This document shows positions 45,476 through 53,395 of a DNA stretch of 60,726 bases, piece after piece. The DNA comes from CAZKUN01 sp964555935 (lineage in GTDB: Bacteria; Armatimonadota; Zipacnadia; Zipacnadales; VGFC01). A program made the position numbers and the translations under genes. The notes under the pieces were generated by a model. The model saw only the letters and a program-made list of their open reading frames with translations. It was not told where the DNA came from and ran no database searches. The stretch covers positions 1 through 60,726 of the forward strand of contig CAZKUN010000019.1 of the NCBI GenBank assembly GCA_964555935.1, read 5' to 3'. The first letter of the stretch is position 1, and each line of letters opens with the position of its first letter.

Positions 45476-46660
45476 ATGATCGGTTGCACAAAACTGCTTT
45501 GCGGAACGGCGACCGTCTCTGAAGCCGTCCAGTCTCTCAAGATAGGCAAAGTCCCAGCTCGCCTTCTGGGCTTCTCTGACAGCCTTCGCCCTCTTGTCGT
45601 TTGGAACATGACCAACCGCTGCAACCTCCGCTGTCAGCACTGCTACATCGAAGCGGAAGACCGTTCGTACTCAGACGAGCTGAGCACCGACGAGGCGAAG
45701 GCCTTCCTCGCGGACCTGGGCGAGATGGGAGCGCCGGTCGTCCTATTCTCCGGTGGCGAGCCGCTCATCCGCCAGGACGCCTTCGAACTCACCAAGTTCG
45801 GAACAGAGGCCGGCCTGCGCGTCGTCTACTCCACCAACGGCACGCTCATCACCGAGGAGGTCGCGGACAAGCTCGCCGAGGCGGGCGCCAAGTACGTCGG
45901 CGTCTCTCTCGATGGCGACCGCACGATCCACGACCAGTTCCGCGGCCGTGAGGGCGCCTTCGACGATGCCCTCAAGGGCCTCTCTTACGCGGCCAAGGCC
46001 GGCATCCCCGTTGGCGCGCGCTTCACCGCCAACAAGGTCAACATGGGCGACCTGCCCGCCGTCATCGACGCGGTCGTCGAGAACGGCATCAAGCGCTTCT
46101 GCATGTACCACCTGGTCTACACGGGCCGTGGCGAGGACATGCTGGAACTCGACACCTCTCTCGAAGAGAAGCGCGAGATCATGGACTTCGTGGCCAAAAG
46201 GACCCAAGAGCTGCACGCCGCGGGCGTGGAGCTTGAGATTCTCACCGTCGACAACCATGCCGACGGCGTCTACCTCTACCGCAAGGTCCAGGAAGAGCAG
46301 CCCGAGCGCGCCGAGGAAGTCAAGCAGCTCCTAGAGATGCACGGCGGCTGCTCGGCCGGCGTGAAGATCTCCAACGTCGACCCGCGCGGCAATGTCCATC
46401 CCTGCCAGTTCTGGCCCCACGTCACGCTGGGCAACGTCAAGGAGAAGCCGTTCAGCGAGATCTGGCTCAATAAGGAAGACCCATTCCTGAACTCGATGCG
46501 CGACAAGCCCGCTCACCTGAAGGGCCGCTGTGGCGACTGCGACTACAACTCGGTCTGCGGCGGCTGCCGCATCCGCGCCGAGAAGGTCCACGGCGACATT
46601 TGGGAGGCCGACCCGGCCTGCTACATGACCGACGAGGAACTCGGCATCGTCGCGACGTAG
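45476..46660 (+). CDS. ahbC: Radical SAM 12,18-didecarboxysiroheme deacetylase AhbC (NirJ1-type)
   Basis: A 394-aa radical SAM protein. The start MIGCTKLLCGTATVSEAV is the signature N-terminus of the AhbC/NirJ1 group. The cluster is CNLRCQHC after WNMTNR, with FSGGEPLIRQD. The C-terminal SPASM-like Cys set is GGCSAGVKI, HPCQFW and CGDCDYNSVCGGC. It removes the two acetate side chains from didecarboxysiroheme to give Fe-coproporphyrin III, the substrate of AhbD. The start is an ATG with GGAGG 8 nt upstream, immediately behind a REP-like element. It is followed by a terminator. Confidence 0.93.
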   Translation: MIGCTKLLCGTATVSEAVQSLKIGKVPARLLGFSDSLRPLVVWNMTNRCNLRCQHCYIEAEDRSYSDELSTDEAKAFLADLGEMGAPVVLFSGGEPLIRQDAFELTKFGTEAGLRVVYSTNGTLITEEVADKLAEAGAKYVGVSLDGDRTIHDQFRGREGAFDDALKGLSYAAKAGIPVGARFTANKVNMGDLPAVIDAVVENGIKRFCMYHLVYTGRGEDMLELDTSLEEKREIMDFVAKRTQELHAAGVELEILTVDNHADGVYLYRKVQEEQPERAEEVKQLLEMHGGCSAGVKISNVDPRGNVHPCQFWPHVTLGNVKEKPFSEIWLNKEDPFLNSMRDKPAHLKGRCGDCDYNSVCGGCRIRAEKVHGDIWEADPACYMTDEELGIVAT

Positions 46661-46672
46661 CGCCTACGGCCC

Positions 46673-46695
46673 GTACGTCGATCGTCTCGATCGAC
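46673..46695 (+). repeat. REP-like GTAC hairpin
   Basis: GTAC followed by GTCGATCG-TCT-CGATCGAC: a perfect 8-bp stem, then GATGCCG. A head variant (GTAC instead of GTAG). Confidence 0.75.
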
Positions 46696-46709
46696 GATGC
46701 CGAAGCCAT

Positions 46710-46737
46710 GTAGGAGCGGGTTCAGCCGCGACGCCGT
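46710..46737 (+). repeat. REP-like GTAGGAG element
   Basis: GTAGGAGCGGGTTCAGCCGC followed by GACGCCGT. Same type as 53328-53347 but with one stem mutation (GGGTTC for GGCTTC). Confidence 0.65.
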
Positions 46738-46754
46738 GAGCATCCGCAAATCAC

Positions 46755-46783
46755 AAGGGCCCGCGATTCCTCGCGGGCCCTTT
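46755..46783. terminator. Terminator between ahbC and the convergent membrane-protein gene
   Basis: AAGGGCCCGCGA-TTCC-TCGCGGGCCCTT forms a perfect 12-bp stem with a 4-nt loop, then TTTG on the plus strand. It can serve ahbC and probably the convergent gene as well. Confidence 0.75.
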
Positions 46784-46816
46784 GCGCGCCTCTCCCGACT
46801 CCATCGCCTCGTAACT

Positions 46817-46838
46817 GGACCGCCGGCTTTCAGCCGGC
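46817..46838 (+). repeat. GGACC-headed palindromic repeat
   Basis: GGACC followed by GCCGGCT-TTC-AGCCGGC: a perfect 7-bp stem, then ACGCGCCGTC. Same design as 54759-54780, with a different stem. Confidence 0.7.
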
Positions 46839-46851
46839 ACGCGCCGTCAGC

Positions 46852-48267
46852 TCACCCCTCCGCCCACTTCCACACGATGTCACTCTCGAGTTTGTCTGCG
46901 ATGGGATCGCCGTATGGTCCATCGTACGGCCAATAGCCGGGCCGTCCGCCATCGTCGACCAAGTTCGGGCCCACGCTGTAGAGCGTGAATGTGTCGGACT
47001 CGGGGCGGTAGATGAGTTCCTCCTCACTGAATCGGTCCTTCGGCACGTCCCATCCACTTGCCCGCAGGTCATCGAGTTCCATCGGGAAGCTACCGTGCTG
47101 CTGCCAGTAGACCTGGAGCCCCAGCACCACGCGGAGAAGGTCGTGCGACACATCCGCGCAGTCCTGGCGTCTCACCCCGACTGCTCTAGGCGGCACCCGG
47201 TGTTCGTGGGTCAGAGGCGCCCAACGAGCCTTGCGCAGCTCCGTGCTCCAACTGGGAACGTCTCGCCATCGCAGCGCTCGCTCGCGAGGCGACTCCGCCA
47301 ACAGCATCTCCAGTGCTCCAACGCGTTTGAGATACGCGACCTCATCGAGGTGCATCAACGGCCGGAGGGGCCCCGCGTACAGCCGCCAAAGACCAGGAGC
47401 GTCCCGGGTGACCACCCGCGACGACCGTAACTCGTGGCGCACGCTCTCGAACATAAACAGCCCGACACTCCGGCTGTGATCCAGCGTCAACGCATACGAC
47501 TGCGCCATGTCCAGCCGGGATATCTCATCTGCCAGCGCCCTCGCGTCTGCCTCGTCGATCCGCAATGACGGGATCACCCAGGCGCTCGTGCTCACCATTA
47601 CGCGCGTCGCCGAGGTGATAGCGCGACTCTGTGCGATCTCCATCGGCTCTTCCGCGGTGTGGCGCCCCAGGACGAACCCCAGCCGCAAACACTCAAGCGC
47701 GCGCCTCTGGTCGCCCGCCCGGGCCGCCACGAGGCTGTTCGCGACTAGGAAGTGAATCAGGTGATCGACGTCATGTAAGGCCATGGGATGTCGGACCCTC
47801 ATCAGCGGGAGCCAGGGGTGATCGAAGGCGCAGTGTGGCCGACAGGCGGCATCGCGGATGAGTTCGAGCGCCGGCTCGTCCAACGCCACCAGTTGTTCAA
47901 GGCAGTCGAGGACCTCCGGTTCAATGTCGCCGGGCCACTGGTCGTCCAGGTCATCGTACCCGTACTTCCACGCGCCGGCGCCGGACGGACGCGCTGCAGG
48001 ATCCCAACCTCCTGGGAATCTGTGCATCTTGGCCCAACCGGCTGCCGCCGCGTAGAGGGGTGCCGCGTTCTCATGGTCGGCGAGCTGGATCCCCCTCGGC
48101 AGGGGCAGCGTCACTGCCTTGCCCCGAGCCTTCAGAGGCGACAGCTCGCGGTTCAGCCTGACCGAGGCGTATATGGATATCCCGGTGTAGCATACGCCGA
48201 GGACCAGAAGTCCGATGAGCGCCCGCTTCAAGATCGATCGCCCCATTCGCCTGCGGCCCTCAGACAT
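46852..48267 (-). CDS. Membrane-anchored protein of sigma-module A, pseudopilin-like C-terminus
   Basis: A 471-aa protein with one N-terminal membrane helix (about 13-33, ALIGLLVLGVCYTGISI), so most of it lies outside the cytoplasm. It is a paralogue of the 59304-60680 gene, sharing ECLRLGFVLGRHTAEEP / EYLRLGFVVARHSAEDP, PLRPLMHLDE / PLRPLAYLDE and the C-terminal segment. That last part (VVLGLQVYWQQHGSFP, then FTLYSVGPNLVDDGG) looks like the C-terminus of GspG-type pseudopilins. The start ATG 48267 overlaps the stop of the upstream membrane gene by exactly 8 nt (ATGTCTGA). Function unknown; with its ECF sigma factor it may act as sensor or effector. Confidence 0.8.
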   Translation of the reverse strand: MSEGRRRMGRSILKRALIGLLVLGVCYTGISIYASVRLNRELSPLKARGKAVTLPLPRGIQLADHENAAPLYAAAAGWAKMHRFPGGWDPAARPSGAGAWKYGYDDLDDQWPGDIEPEVLDCLEQLVALDEPALELIRDAACRPHCAFDHPWLPLMRVRHPMALHDVDHLIHFLVANSLVAARAGDQRRALECLRLGFVLGRHTAEEPMEIAQSRAITSATRVMVSTSAWVIPSLRIDEADARALADEISRLDMAQSYALTLDHSRSVGLFMFESVRHELRSSRVVTRDAPGLWRLYAGPLRPLMHLDEVAYLKRVGALEMLLAESPRERALRWRDVPSWSTELRKARWAPLTHEHRVPPRAVGVRRQDCADVSHDLLRVVLGLQVYWQQHGSFPMELDDLRASGWDVPKDRFSEEELIYRPESDTFTLYSVGPNLVDDGGRPGYWPYDGPYGDPIADKLESDIVWKWAEG

Positions 48268-48736
48268 GATCCACCCCCCTGTCCCCCAGGGCGGAGCCTC
48301 GCCGCTCGGCTTCGTCGTCTGAGTGCTGTTGCTCAGGCTCTCGTTCCAACGGCCTGCCCGGTGCGGTGTTGGGTCCCGGCGCCCGCTCTGGCCTCGTCGG
48401 CCGAGAGAAGGTGGGAGGCGGGACGTTGGAGGCTACCTCCTCAGGCCACTCCAAGGGCAGGCCATACGCGTGCATGCCCTCCATGGCCGCTCTCTCAGCG
48501 GGTCCATACGCCGAGACCTGCGTCTGGGACCTGACCACAAGTGCCACCAGCCACACCGCCGCCGTCGCCAGCGCGAGCCGCCGTATCGCTCGGCCTTCCC
48601 GCCGTTCGCGCGCCCTCACCGCAGTCGCCTGCACCATCCCGTCCCACTGCTGGTCGCTCATCGCAGCCCCAGGCAGGCGAGCAAGCGCTTCATCCAGCTC
48701 CTCATCCGTCCATTCGCCCGTCTCCTCATCTCTCAT
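48260..48736 (-). CDS. Putative one-pass membrane anti-sigma factor, module A
   Basis: A 158-aa protein: acidic N-terminal cytoplasmic helices (EWTDEELDEALARLPG, then DQQWDGMVQATAVRARERREGR), one membrane helix (about 52-69, LALATAAVWLVALVV) and a Pro-rich exported tail. It overlaps the ECF sigma gene by 11 nt. Position and topology suggest an anti-sigma factor, but there is no HxxxCxxC zinc motif of the ZAS class and I recognise no family. Its counterpart in module B (58901-59311) has the same layout and also ends in HV. Confidence 0.65.
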   Translation of the reverse strand: MRDEETGEWTDEELDEALARLPGAAMSDQQWDGMVQATAVRARERREGRAIRRLALATAAVWLVALVVRSQTQVSAYGPAERAAMEGMHAYGLPLEWPEEVASNVPPPTFSRPTRPERAPGPNTAPGRPLEREPEQQHSDDEAERRGSALGDRGVDHV

Positions 48737-49289
48737 GATTGCTCGCCTCCTCCGGTCGGGCCAACATCACCCGCTTGAGTTGTTGCCGCGCGTAGTGCAG
48801 CCGCGACTTCACGGTGCCCACCGGCACCCCCAGCGCTTCTGCCACATCTTCCGTGCTCAGGCCCTCGATATGCCTCAGCGTGACCACCGCCCGCTGATCC
48901 GACGGCAGCCGGTCAATCGCCTCCACCAACCGCGCCGCCGTGTCGTCCGCTTTCTCTGCCGCCGGCGTGTTCTCGTCCAGCGGCGCCGCCCGCGCGCACC
49001 CGTTCCGATCTACCCACTTCACCGCCGTCCGAGTCGTCACCGCCGCAACCCACGTGCTCAGTTTCGAGTCGCCTCGGAACCGATCCATGCCCTCCACTAC
49101 CGCGACGAGCGCGTCCTGGATCAGGTCATCCAGGTGCTCGCCCTTGCCTGCCACCCTCCGCGCGACCGTGCAGATCAACCCTCGATGCCGGTCGAGCAAC
49201 TCCGCCAGCGCGACGCGGTCACCGCGCTTGCACCGTCGCACCAGGCGGCCGTCATCCAGTTCGCTTGCGCGCCGTTTGCGAATGGCCAT
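48726..49289 (-). CDS. ECF sigma-70 factor, module A
   Basis: A 187-aa sigma factor. Region 2 has DDLIQDALVAVVEGMDRF and STWVAAVTTRTAV. Region 4 has LPSDQRAVVTLRHIEGLS and DVAEALGVPVGTVKSRLHYA, the helix-turn-helix for -35 recognition. A Pro/Ala/Glu-rich linker joins them. It overlaps the putative anti-sigma gene, and three genes form one transcript. The same length as the module B sigma factor, but the two differ widely in sequence. Confidence 0.93.
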   Translation of the reverse strand: MAIRKRRASELDDGRLVRRCKRGDRVALAELLDRHRGLICTVARRVAGKGEHLDDLIQDALVAVVEGMDRFRGDSKLSTWVAAVTTRTAVKWVDRNGCARAAPLDENTPAAEKADDTAARLVEAIDRLPSDQRAVVTLRHIEGLSTEDVAEALGVPVGTVKSRLHYARQQLKRVMLARPEEASNHER

Positions 49290-49407
49290 TCGAATCAGTA
49301 GTACCGTTCCCGCCGGATTGGTTCGATATCCCCATGAAACTTCCGCCCTCGCCCAGGCGTCCTTGATTCACACGCCCACGTGCGCCGTGGGCCGGGAGGG
49401 CCGCGCC

Positions 49408-50802
49408 ATGATCGCTCGTCTGCTCCGTTCCCTCGTTCTGCTCTCGCTCGCCATCCCCTGCTCCGCCCAGATCCTCCAGTACGCCGACCGTGGCTCCGAT
49501 GACATGGTGATGGTCACCGACGGCGTGCTCACGCTGTTCGACGCCGGCGAGGAGGGGCGGTGGCTGAATCAGGTCGAGATTTTCGGCACGGGCTTTGGTC
49601 TCGATCCGGCCGGAGAGTCGAGTCTCTACCTCGCCACCCCAGACGGAGATCTGCTCATTGAGGTCGCGTTGCCCAATGCGATCCTCGGCAACAACGAGCC
49701 CATGTGGCGCAGCGTCCCGATCCCCTCGACCCAGGTCCCGCGCGAGTTCGGCGTCGGCCTCGTGCTCGGCCTGCCGCCCGTCCAGCCAAATCCGCGGGGC
49801 GGCCAGATGTTCTACCGCTTCGCCCTGATGGAGGGGGGATATGGGGGCTACCAGCAGCAGCGGGGCATGCATGTCGGGGTCTACGCGCTTGAGGAGAGCC
49901 ACTCGTTCAACTGGCAGCCCGGCTCGCCCGGCACCGGCCTCGGAACTCAGGACTGGATGATCCGCGCCTACATGGACGGCGCCGCCGAGGGTGATCCCGA
50001 AGCCGCCGATATCGTCATGCTCACCTCCGGCGAGAACTTCGTCGACTCGGTCATGGCGGCCGAGGGCGATCCCCTCGACGTCGTCACCGCCGCCCACGGC
50101 AGGCTCCCGCGCGAGGACATCGCCCTCATGCGATTGGGTGCCATCACCGTTCCCCAACTGAAGAGCGCCAAGGCCACTCTCGCCACCGGCGCCGCCATCG
50201 ACGGAACGCTCGTGTCGCTCGACGCTGAGACCATCGTCATCCGCAGGCCCTCGGGCGACATGCTCTCGATTCCCCGCGCTGATGCCACCCGCATCGAGTT
50301 CCGCGACCTCGAGCCCGTGCCGATCGCTTCCCAACCTCAGCCCGAGCCCGTCGACGCCACCGCCAACCGCAGTTGGGGCCAGGAGCAGGTCCTCGGCGAG
50401 CCCAACACCCCCTTTGAGGGCGACAACGCAAGCGCATGGGCGGCGAAGCAGCAGAATGGCGGACTGGAGTGGCTGCGGCTCACCTACGAAACCGCCGTCG
50501 ACATCGCCGAGGTCCGTGTCCGCGAGACCTTCAATCCAGGCGCCGTCTCAAAGGTCGTTGCGATCACTGAGGATGAAACCGAGGTCCTGCTCTGGGAGGG
50601 TGAGGATCCAACCGAAGCCGCGCCCACCGACTTCGTCGTCACGGTCGACCAGGCTGTCACCGCGAGGGTCATCAAGGTCGTTCTCGACACCGAACGCAAG
50701 GACGGCTGGAACGAGATCGACGCCATCGAACTCGTCGGCAAAGACGAATCCCGCCAGTGGGCCTCCCAGGTCACCGCCTCCTCCTCCTACGCCGACCGCT
50801 AA
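49408..50802 (+). CDS. Exported protein with C-terminal discoidin (F5/8 type C)-like domain
   Basis: Predicted 464 aa from ATG 49408 (GGGAGG 8 nt upstream; the frame opens far earlier, antisense to the sigma gene). Signal peptide MIARLLRSLVLLSLAIPCSA. The middle is beta-rich and unrecognised. A short segment (about 270-310) around GTLVSLDAETIVIRRPSGDM resembles SH3-like surface domains. The last about 140 residues (NRSWGQEQVLGEPNTP...WLRLTYETAVDIAEVRVRE...IDAIELVG) fit a galactose-binding/discoidin fold. It may bind carbohydrate at the cell surface. Divergent from sigma-module A with a 118-nt shared promoter region. Confidence 0.75.
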   Translation: MIARLLRSLVLLSLAIPCSAQILQYADRGSDDMVMVTDGVLTLFDAGEEGRWLNQVEIFGTGFGLDPAGESSLYLATPDGDLLIEVALPNAILGNNEPMWRSVPIPSTQVPREFGVGLVLGLPPVQPNPRGGQMFYRFALMEGGYGGYQQQRGMHVGVYALEESHSFNWQPGSPGTGLGTQDWMIRAYMDGAAEGDPEAADIVMLTSGENFVDSVMAAEGDPLDVVTAAHGRLPREDIALMRLGAITVPQLKSAKATLATGAAIDGTLVSLDAETIVIRRPSGDMLSIPRADATRIEFRDLEPVPIASQPQPEPVDATANRSWGQEQVLGEPNTPFEGDNASAWAAKQQNGGLEWLRLTYETAVDIAEVRVRETFNPGAVSKVVAITEDETEVLLWEGEDPTEAAPTDFVVTVDQAVTARVIKVVLDTERKDGWNEIDAIELVGKDESRQWASQVTASSSYADR

Positions 50803-50843
50803 CCGTCGCCCCCGTCGGGCACGCACCCATCCTTGTGGGAACA

Positions 50844-50880
50844 GCAGAACGCAACGCCGCTGTCTAACGTTGCGTTCTGC
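50844..50880. repeat. 13-bp hairpin between convergent genes
   Basis: GCAGAACGCAACG and its complement (50868-50880) enclose an 11-nt loop containing GCTGTCT. It probably functions as a shared terminator-like structure, although no U-tract follows. Confidence 0.7.
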
Positions 50881-50884
50881 CAAA

Positions 50885-50908
50885 GGAACTCGCTGTCTGA
50901 GTTCCTAC
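50885..50908 (-). repeat. Hairpin with GTAG head at the stop of the cytochrome gene
   Basis: On the minus strand GTAGGAACTC-AGACAGC-GAGTTCC: a 7-bp stem. The loop carries the same 7 bases as the neighbouring hairpin. The TAG stop of the gene to its right lies in the GTAG head. Confidence 0.65.
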
Positions 50909-53244
50909 GGCCTCGCAATATGGTTGTAGCTCCGCCACACGCGTCCGTGATACCTCAGATTCCCCACGCTTTCTAGCGTCGGGAACGCATCCAGCTTCGC
51001 CGCCAGCGGCAGCACCTGACTCGGCGTCTGGCCCTTCGGCTCGTGGCACCCCACGCACGTCAGCGTCTCGCCCCCGCGCACGTAGTTGAACGCCGTCTCG
51101 TGCAGCAGGATGTTCCCATCCTCATCCAGCAACTGGAATCGCACCGGCCGATCCGCCGGCACCTCAACCTTGAACGATCCATCCGCCTGCAGCGGCGCCG
51201 TCCCCAGCACGTGCGATTCAAACGCCGCGTTGGCGTTGATCGTCTGTCCCATCAGCGTCACGCCCACCACGCGCACGTATCGCGCCAGTTCCTTCGGAAA
51301 CTCGATGTCGGAGTTGAACGCCGACATGCACAGAATCGTCCCCGTCTCTTGCCGCTTCACGGGATCCGCCGGCTCCAGGCGGTGCGGCCTGGGCCTCGGC
51401 ATCAGCGCCACCGGATCAACATCGCTCACGCCCGGCTCGTCGTGTATGAGCGTCATCTCTCGCGTGTCCATGTCGAACAGATACAGCCCATACGCGTTGA
51501 AGCCCAAATCATAGAACGGCGCGTGCGACACAAACAGCCGTCCCGCGTCCGCCGGGTATGGGCTCGTGTATCGGCCGACCGGATTCAGCTCATCATGGCT
51601 GAAGATGTAGACCTGCTCGCCGCCCGCGAGATTGATGACCTCCGGGAAGAAGGGCGTCTCAATCGACAGCCCGTCGACCGCCGGATCGAGCAGCGTCAGC
51701 CCGGCCGGCGTCACGCAGACGAGTCGTCCGTCCGGCAACTCTCGCACCCAGCTTACCGAGACGCCAATGTGCTGATCCGTCCCGCGTTGGAAGTTAGAAC
51801 CCGAGTTCTGCAGGCTGTCGGCCATCGGCCGAAGCGGAACGTAAAAACCTCCCCGCATCGCCCCGTACACGAGATGATCGCCCGTGCCGTCGGGGTTGAT
51901 CGCCCGGAGCTGCGTCTCGATCCGGCTCAGGTCACTCCCCCGGCCAAACACGTTGCCGCTGCCGTCCTGCCCGTAGAACCGGTAGCTGGTATACGTGATC
52001 ATCCCGTTCGACAGCACGTAAGGCGCGTAGTCCTGGTTCGGGTTGTACGTCAGCCGCTGGATGTTCGAGCCATCCGCGTCCATGACGTAGACGCTACGCG
52101 ACCGCTCCTGATGGTAGTATTCGTGGTGCCCCGACCGGTCCGAGATGAAGACGATCCGACCGTCGGGCATGTAGAACGGATCGACGTCGTTGCAGTTGCC
52201 GCTGGTCAGTTCTCGGAAACCCGTGCCGTCCGCGTTGATCTCGCAGACGTGGAAACCCGTCTCCGCGTCGTCGTCACACATCGCGAACAGCAGGCGCTCC
52301 CCGTCGTAACTCGCCTCAAGCCCCTGCACGCGGTGGTGCTCGAACTCCGTCAGGTTCACAAGCTCCCCGTCCGCCGTCGGCGGGGTGAGCGTGTAGATGT
52401 TCTGCCCCCACTGATACCATGGCATCGTGGGGTAGTTGTACGAGTCCTGGAAGCCCAGCGCGCTCTCGGTGCGCGCTTGGGTCTTGATGAACGCAATCGC
52501 CGGGACATCGACCTCGCCGCGGTCCGGCGCGTGGATCTCGATGCCCGCGATCTGCAGCAAGGCTTTCTTCGCCGCTTTCCTCACCACGAGCGTCGGGTCG
52601 GCCTCCTTCATCTGGCGGATCGTCTCGGCCGCAGGCCGGTGCGCCATGTTGCCCAAGCCCCGAACGCTGCCGTAGCGAATCAGCCACTGGTCGCTCGCGA
52701 GGTACTTCGTCAGCGTCTCGGCGGCGGGGTCCCCACCGACCATCCCCAGCGCCTCCAGCGCGGCGTAGGCCACGCGGATGTTCGCATATCCCTCCGGCGC
52801 CTCGGTGATCTCCACAACTCCGTCCACGTTCTTGCGGCCGAATTGCGTGATCCACCGCTCGGGCGTCCAGCGAGCCAAGTCCCAGTACGCCTTCGGCTCG
52901 TCGACCGTCGGCATGGCCGCCACGAGCGCCGGCGCGCTCTCGGCGTCACCGAGTTTGCCCAGCGCCATCGCCGACCAGTACCCGACGCGCTGATCGCCCG
53001 ATGTGAGCGCGACCTCCAGCGCCTCCCGCGTGCCCTCCACCGGTCGCTGCGCCAGCACGTATGCCATCACGTACGCGCCGTTGCCGTTCGAGGTCAGCAC
53101 ACCGTTGATCTCCGCGGTCGCCCCCGCATCAATCAGCGCGTGGGCATGCTCCGGCTTCGTCTGCCGGTGCAGCAAGTCCACGGTCTCTTGCGGCGTCGCC
53201 GCCATCGCCGTCGCCGCCATCAGTAACTGAGCTATCACTGTCAT
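50905..53244 (-). CDS. Exported HEAT / TolB-propeller / c-type heme protein (hydrazine synthase alpha-like)
   Basis: A 779-aa protein with a signal peptide (1-16). Residues about 20-250 are HEAT-like repeats (GYWSAMALGKLGD, RYGSVRGLGNMA). The middle (about 280-640) has TolB/WD40-type blades, for example MPDGRIVFISDRSGHHEYY and MDADGSNIQRLTYN. The C-terminal region has LQADGSFKVEVPADRPVRFQ and LTCVGCHEPKG, with one CXXCH heme c site (Cys730, Cys733, His734). This is the layout of proteins related to the hydrazine synthase alpha subunit that are widespread outside anammox bacteria. The physiological role is unknown. The start is an ATG with GAGGGCG 6 nt upstream. Confidence 0.8.
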   Translation of the reverse strand: MTVIAQLLMAATAMAATPQETVDLLHRQTKPEHAHALIDAGATAEINGVLTSNGNGAYVMAYVLAQRPVEGTREALEVALTSGDQRVGYWSAMALGKLGDAESAPALVAAMPTVDEPKAYWDLARWTPERWITQFGRKNVDGVVEITEAPEGYANIRVAYAALEALGMVGGDPAAETLTKYLASDQWLIRYGSVRGLGNMAHRPAAETIRQMKEADPTLVVRKAAKKALLQIAGIEIHAPDRGEVDVPAIAFIKTQARTESALGFQDSYNYPTMPWYQWGQNIYTLTPPTADGELVNLTEFEHHRVQGLEASYDGERLLFAMCDDDAETGFHVCEINADGTGFRELTSGNCNDVDPFYMPDGRIVFISDRSGHHEYYHQERSRSVYVMDADGSNIQRLTYNPNQDYAPYVLSNGMITYTSYRFYGQDGSGNVFGRGSDLSRIETQLRAINPDGTGDHLVYGAMRGGFYVPLRPMADSLQNSGSNFQRGTDQHIGVSVSWVRELPDGRLVCVTPAGLTLLDPAVDGLSIETPFFPEVINLAGGEQVYIFSHDELNPVGRYTSPYPADAGRLFVSHAPFYDLGFNAYGLYLFDMDTREMTLIHDEPGVSDVDPVALMPRPRPHRLEPADPVKRQETGTILCMSAFNSDIEFPKELARYVRVVGVTLMGQTINANAAFESHVLGTAPLQADGSFKVEVPADRPVRFQLLDEDGNILLHETAFNYVRGGETLTCVGCHEPKGQTPSQVLPLAAKLDAFPTLESVGNLRYHGRVWRSYNHIARP

Positions 53245-53274
53245 CTATCGCCCTCGTCGTTCGCCACCGTTATT

Positions 53275-53297
53275 GTGGCATGATCGTCTCGATCATG
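53275..53297 (+). repeat. REP-like GTGG hairpin
   Basis: GTGG followed by CATGATCG-TCT-CGATCATG: a perfect 8-bp stem, then CGCCGTCG. Confidence 0.8.
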
Positions 53298-53327
53298 CGC
53301 CGTCGCCGTGGGCCGCAGAGCCTCCGT

Positions 53328-53347
53328 GTAGGAGCGGCTTCAGCCGC
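53328..53347 (+). repeat. REP-like GTAGGAG hairpin
   Basis: GTAGGAGCGGCTTCAGCCGC: the stem GCGGCT/AGCCGC has a 2-nt loop and is followed by GATGCCGTAG. It matches the well-known REP of Pseudomonas and Xanthomonas type almost exactly. Confidence 0.8.
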
Positions 53348-53361
53348 GATGCCGTAGTCCG

Positions 53362-53395
53362 TTTCGTTGCCGTTTCTCCGGCTTCTCAGTTCCGC
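53362..53395 (-). repeat. Purine-rich dispersed repeat, copy b
   Basis: Plus-strand TTTCGTTGCCGTTTCTCC differs from copy a (32618-32634) by one inserted C. It overlaps the last codons of the GH5 gene. Confidence 0.4.

Noticed and set aside
36197..46660. Heme d1 (nitrite reductase) biosynthesis cluster
   Set aside because: The two radical SAM proteins resemble NirJ types, but no nirS, nirN, nirF or nirC-like gene is present and siroheme decarboxylase genes fit the heme b route.
51043..53226. A 727-codon plus-strand open frame opposite the hydrazine synthase-like gene
   Set aside because: Arg/His/Val-rich, low-complexity translation typical of the shadow of a GC-rich gene; the minus-strand protein has recognisable domains and a ribosome site.
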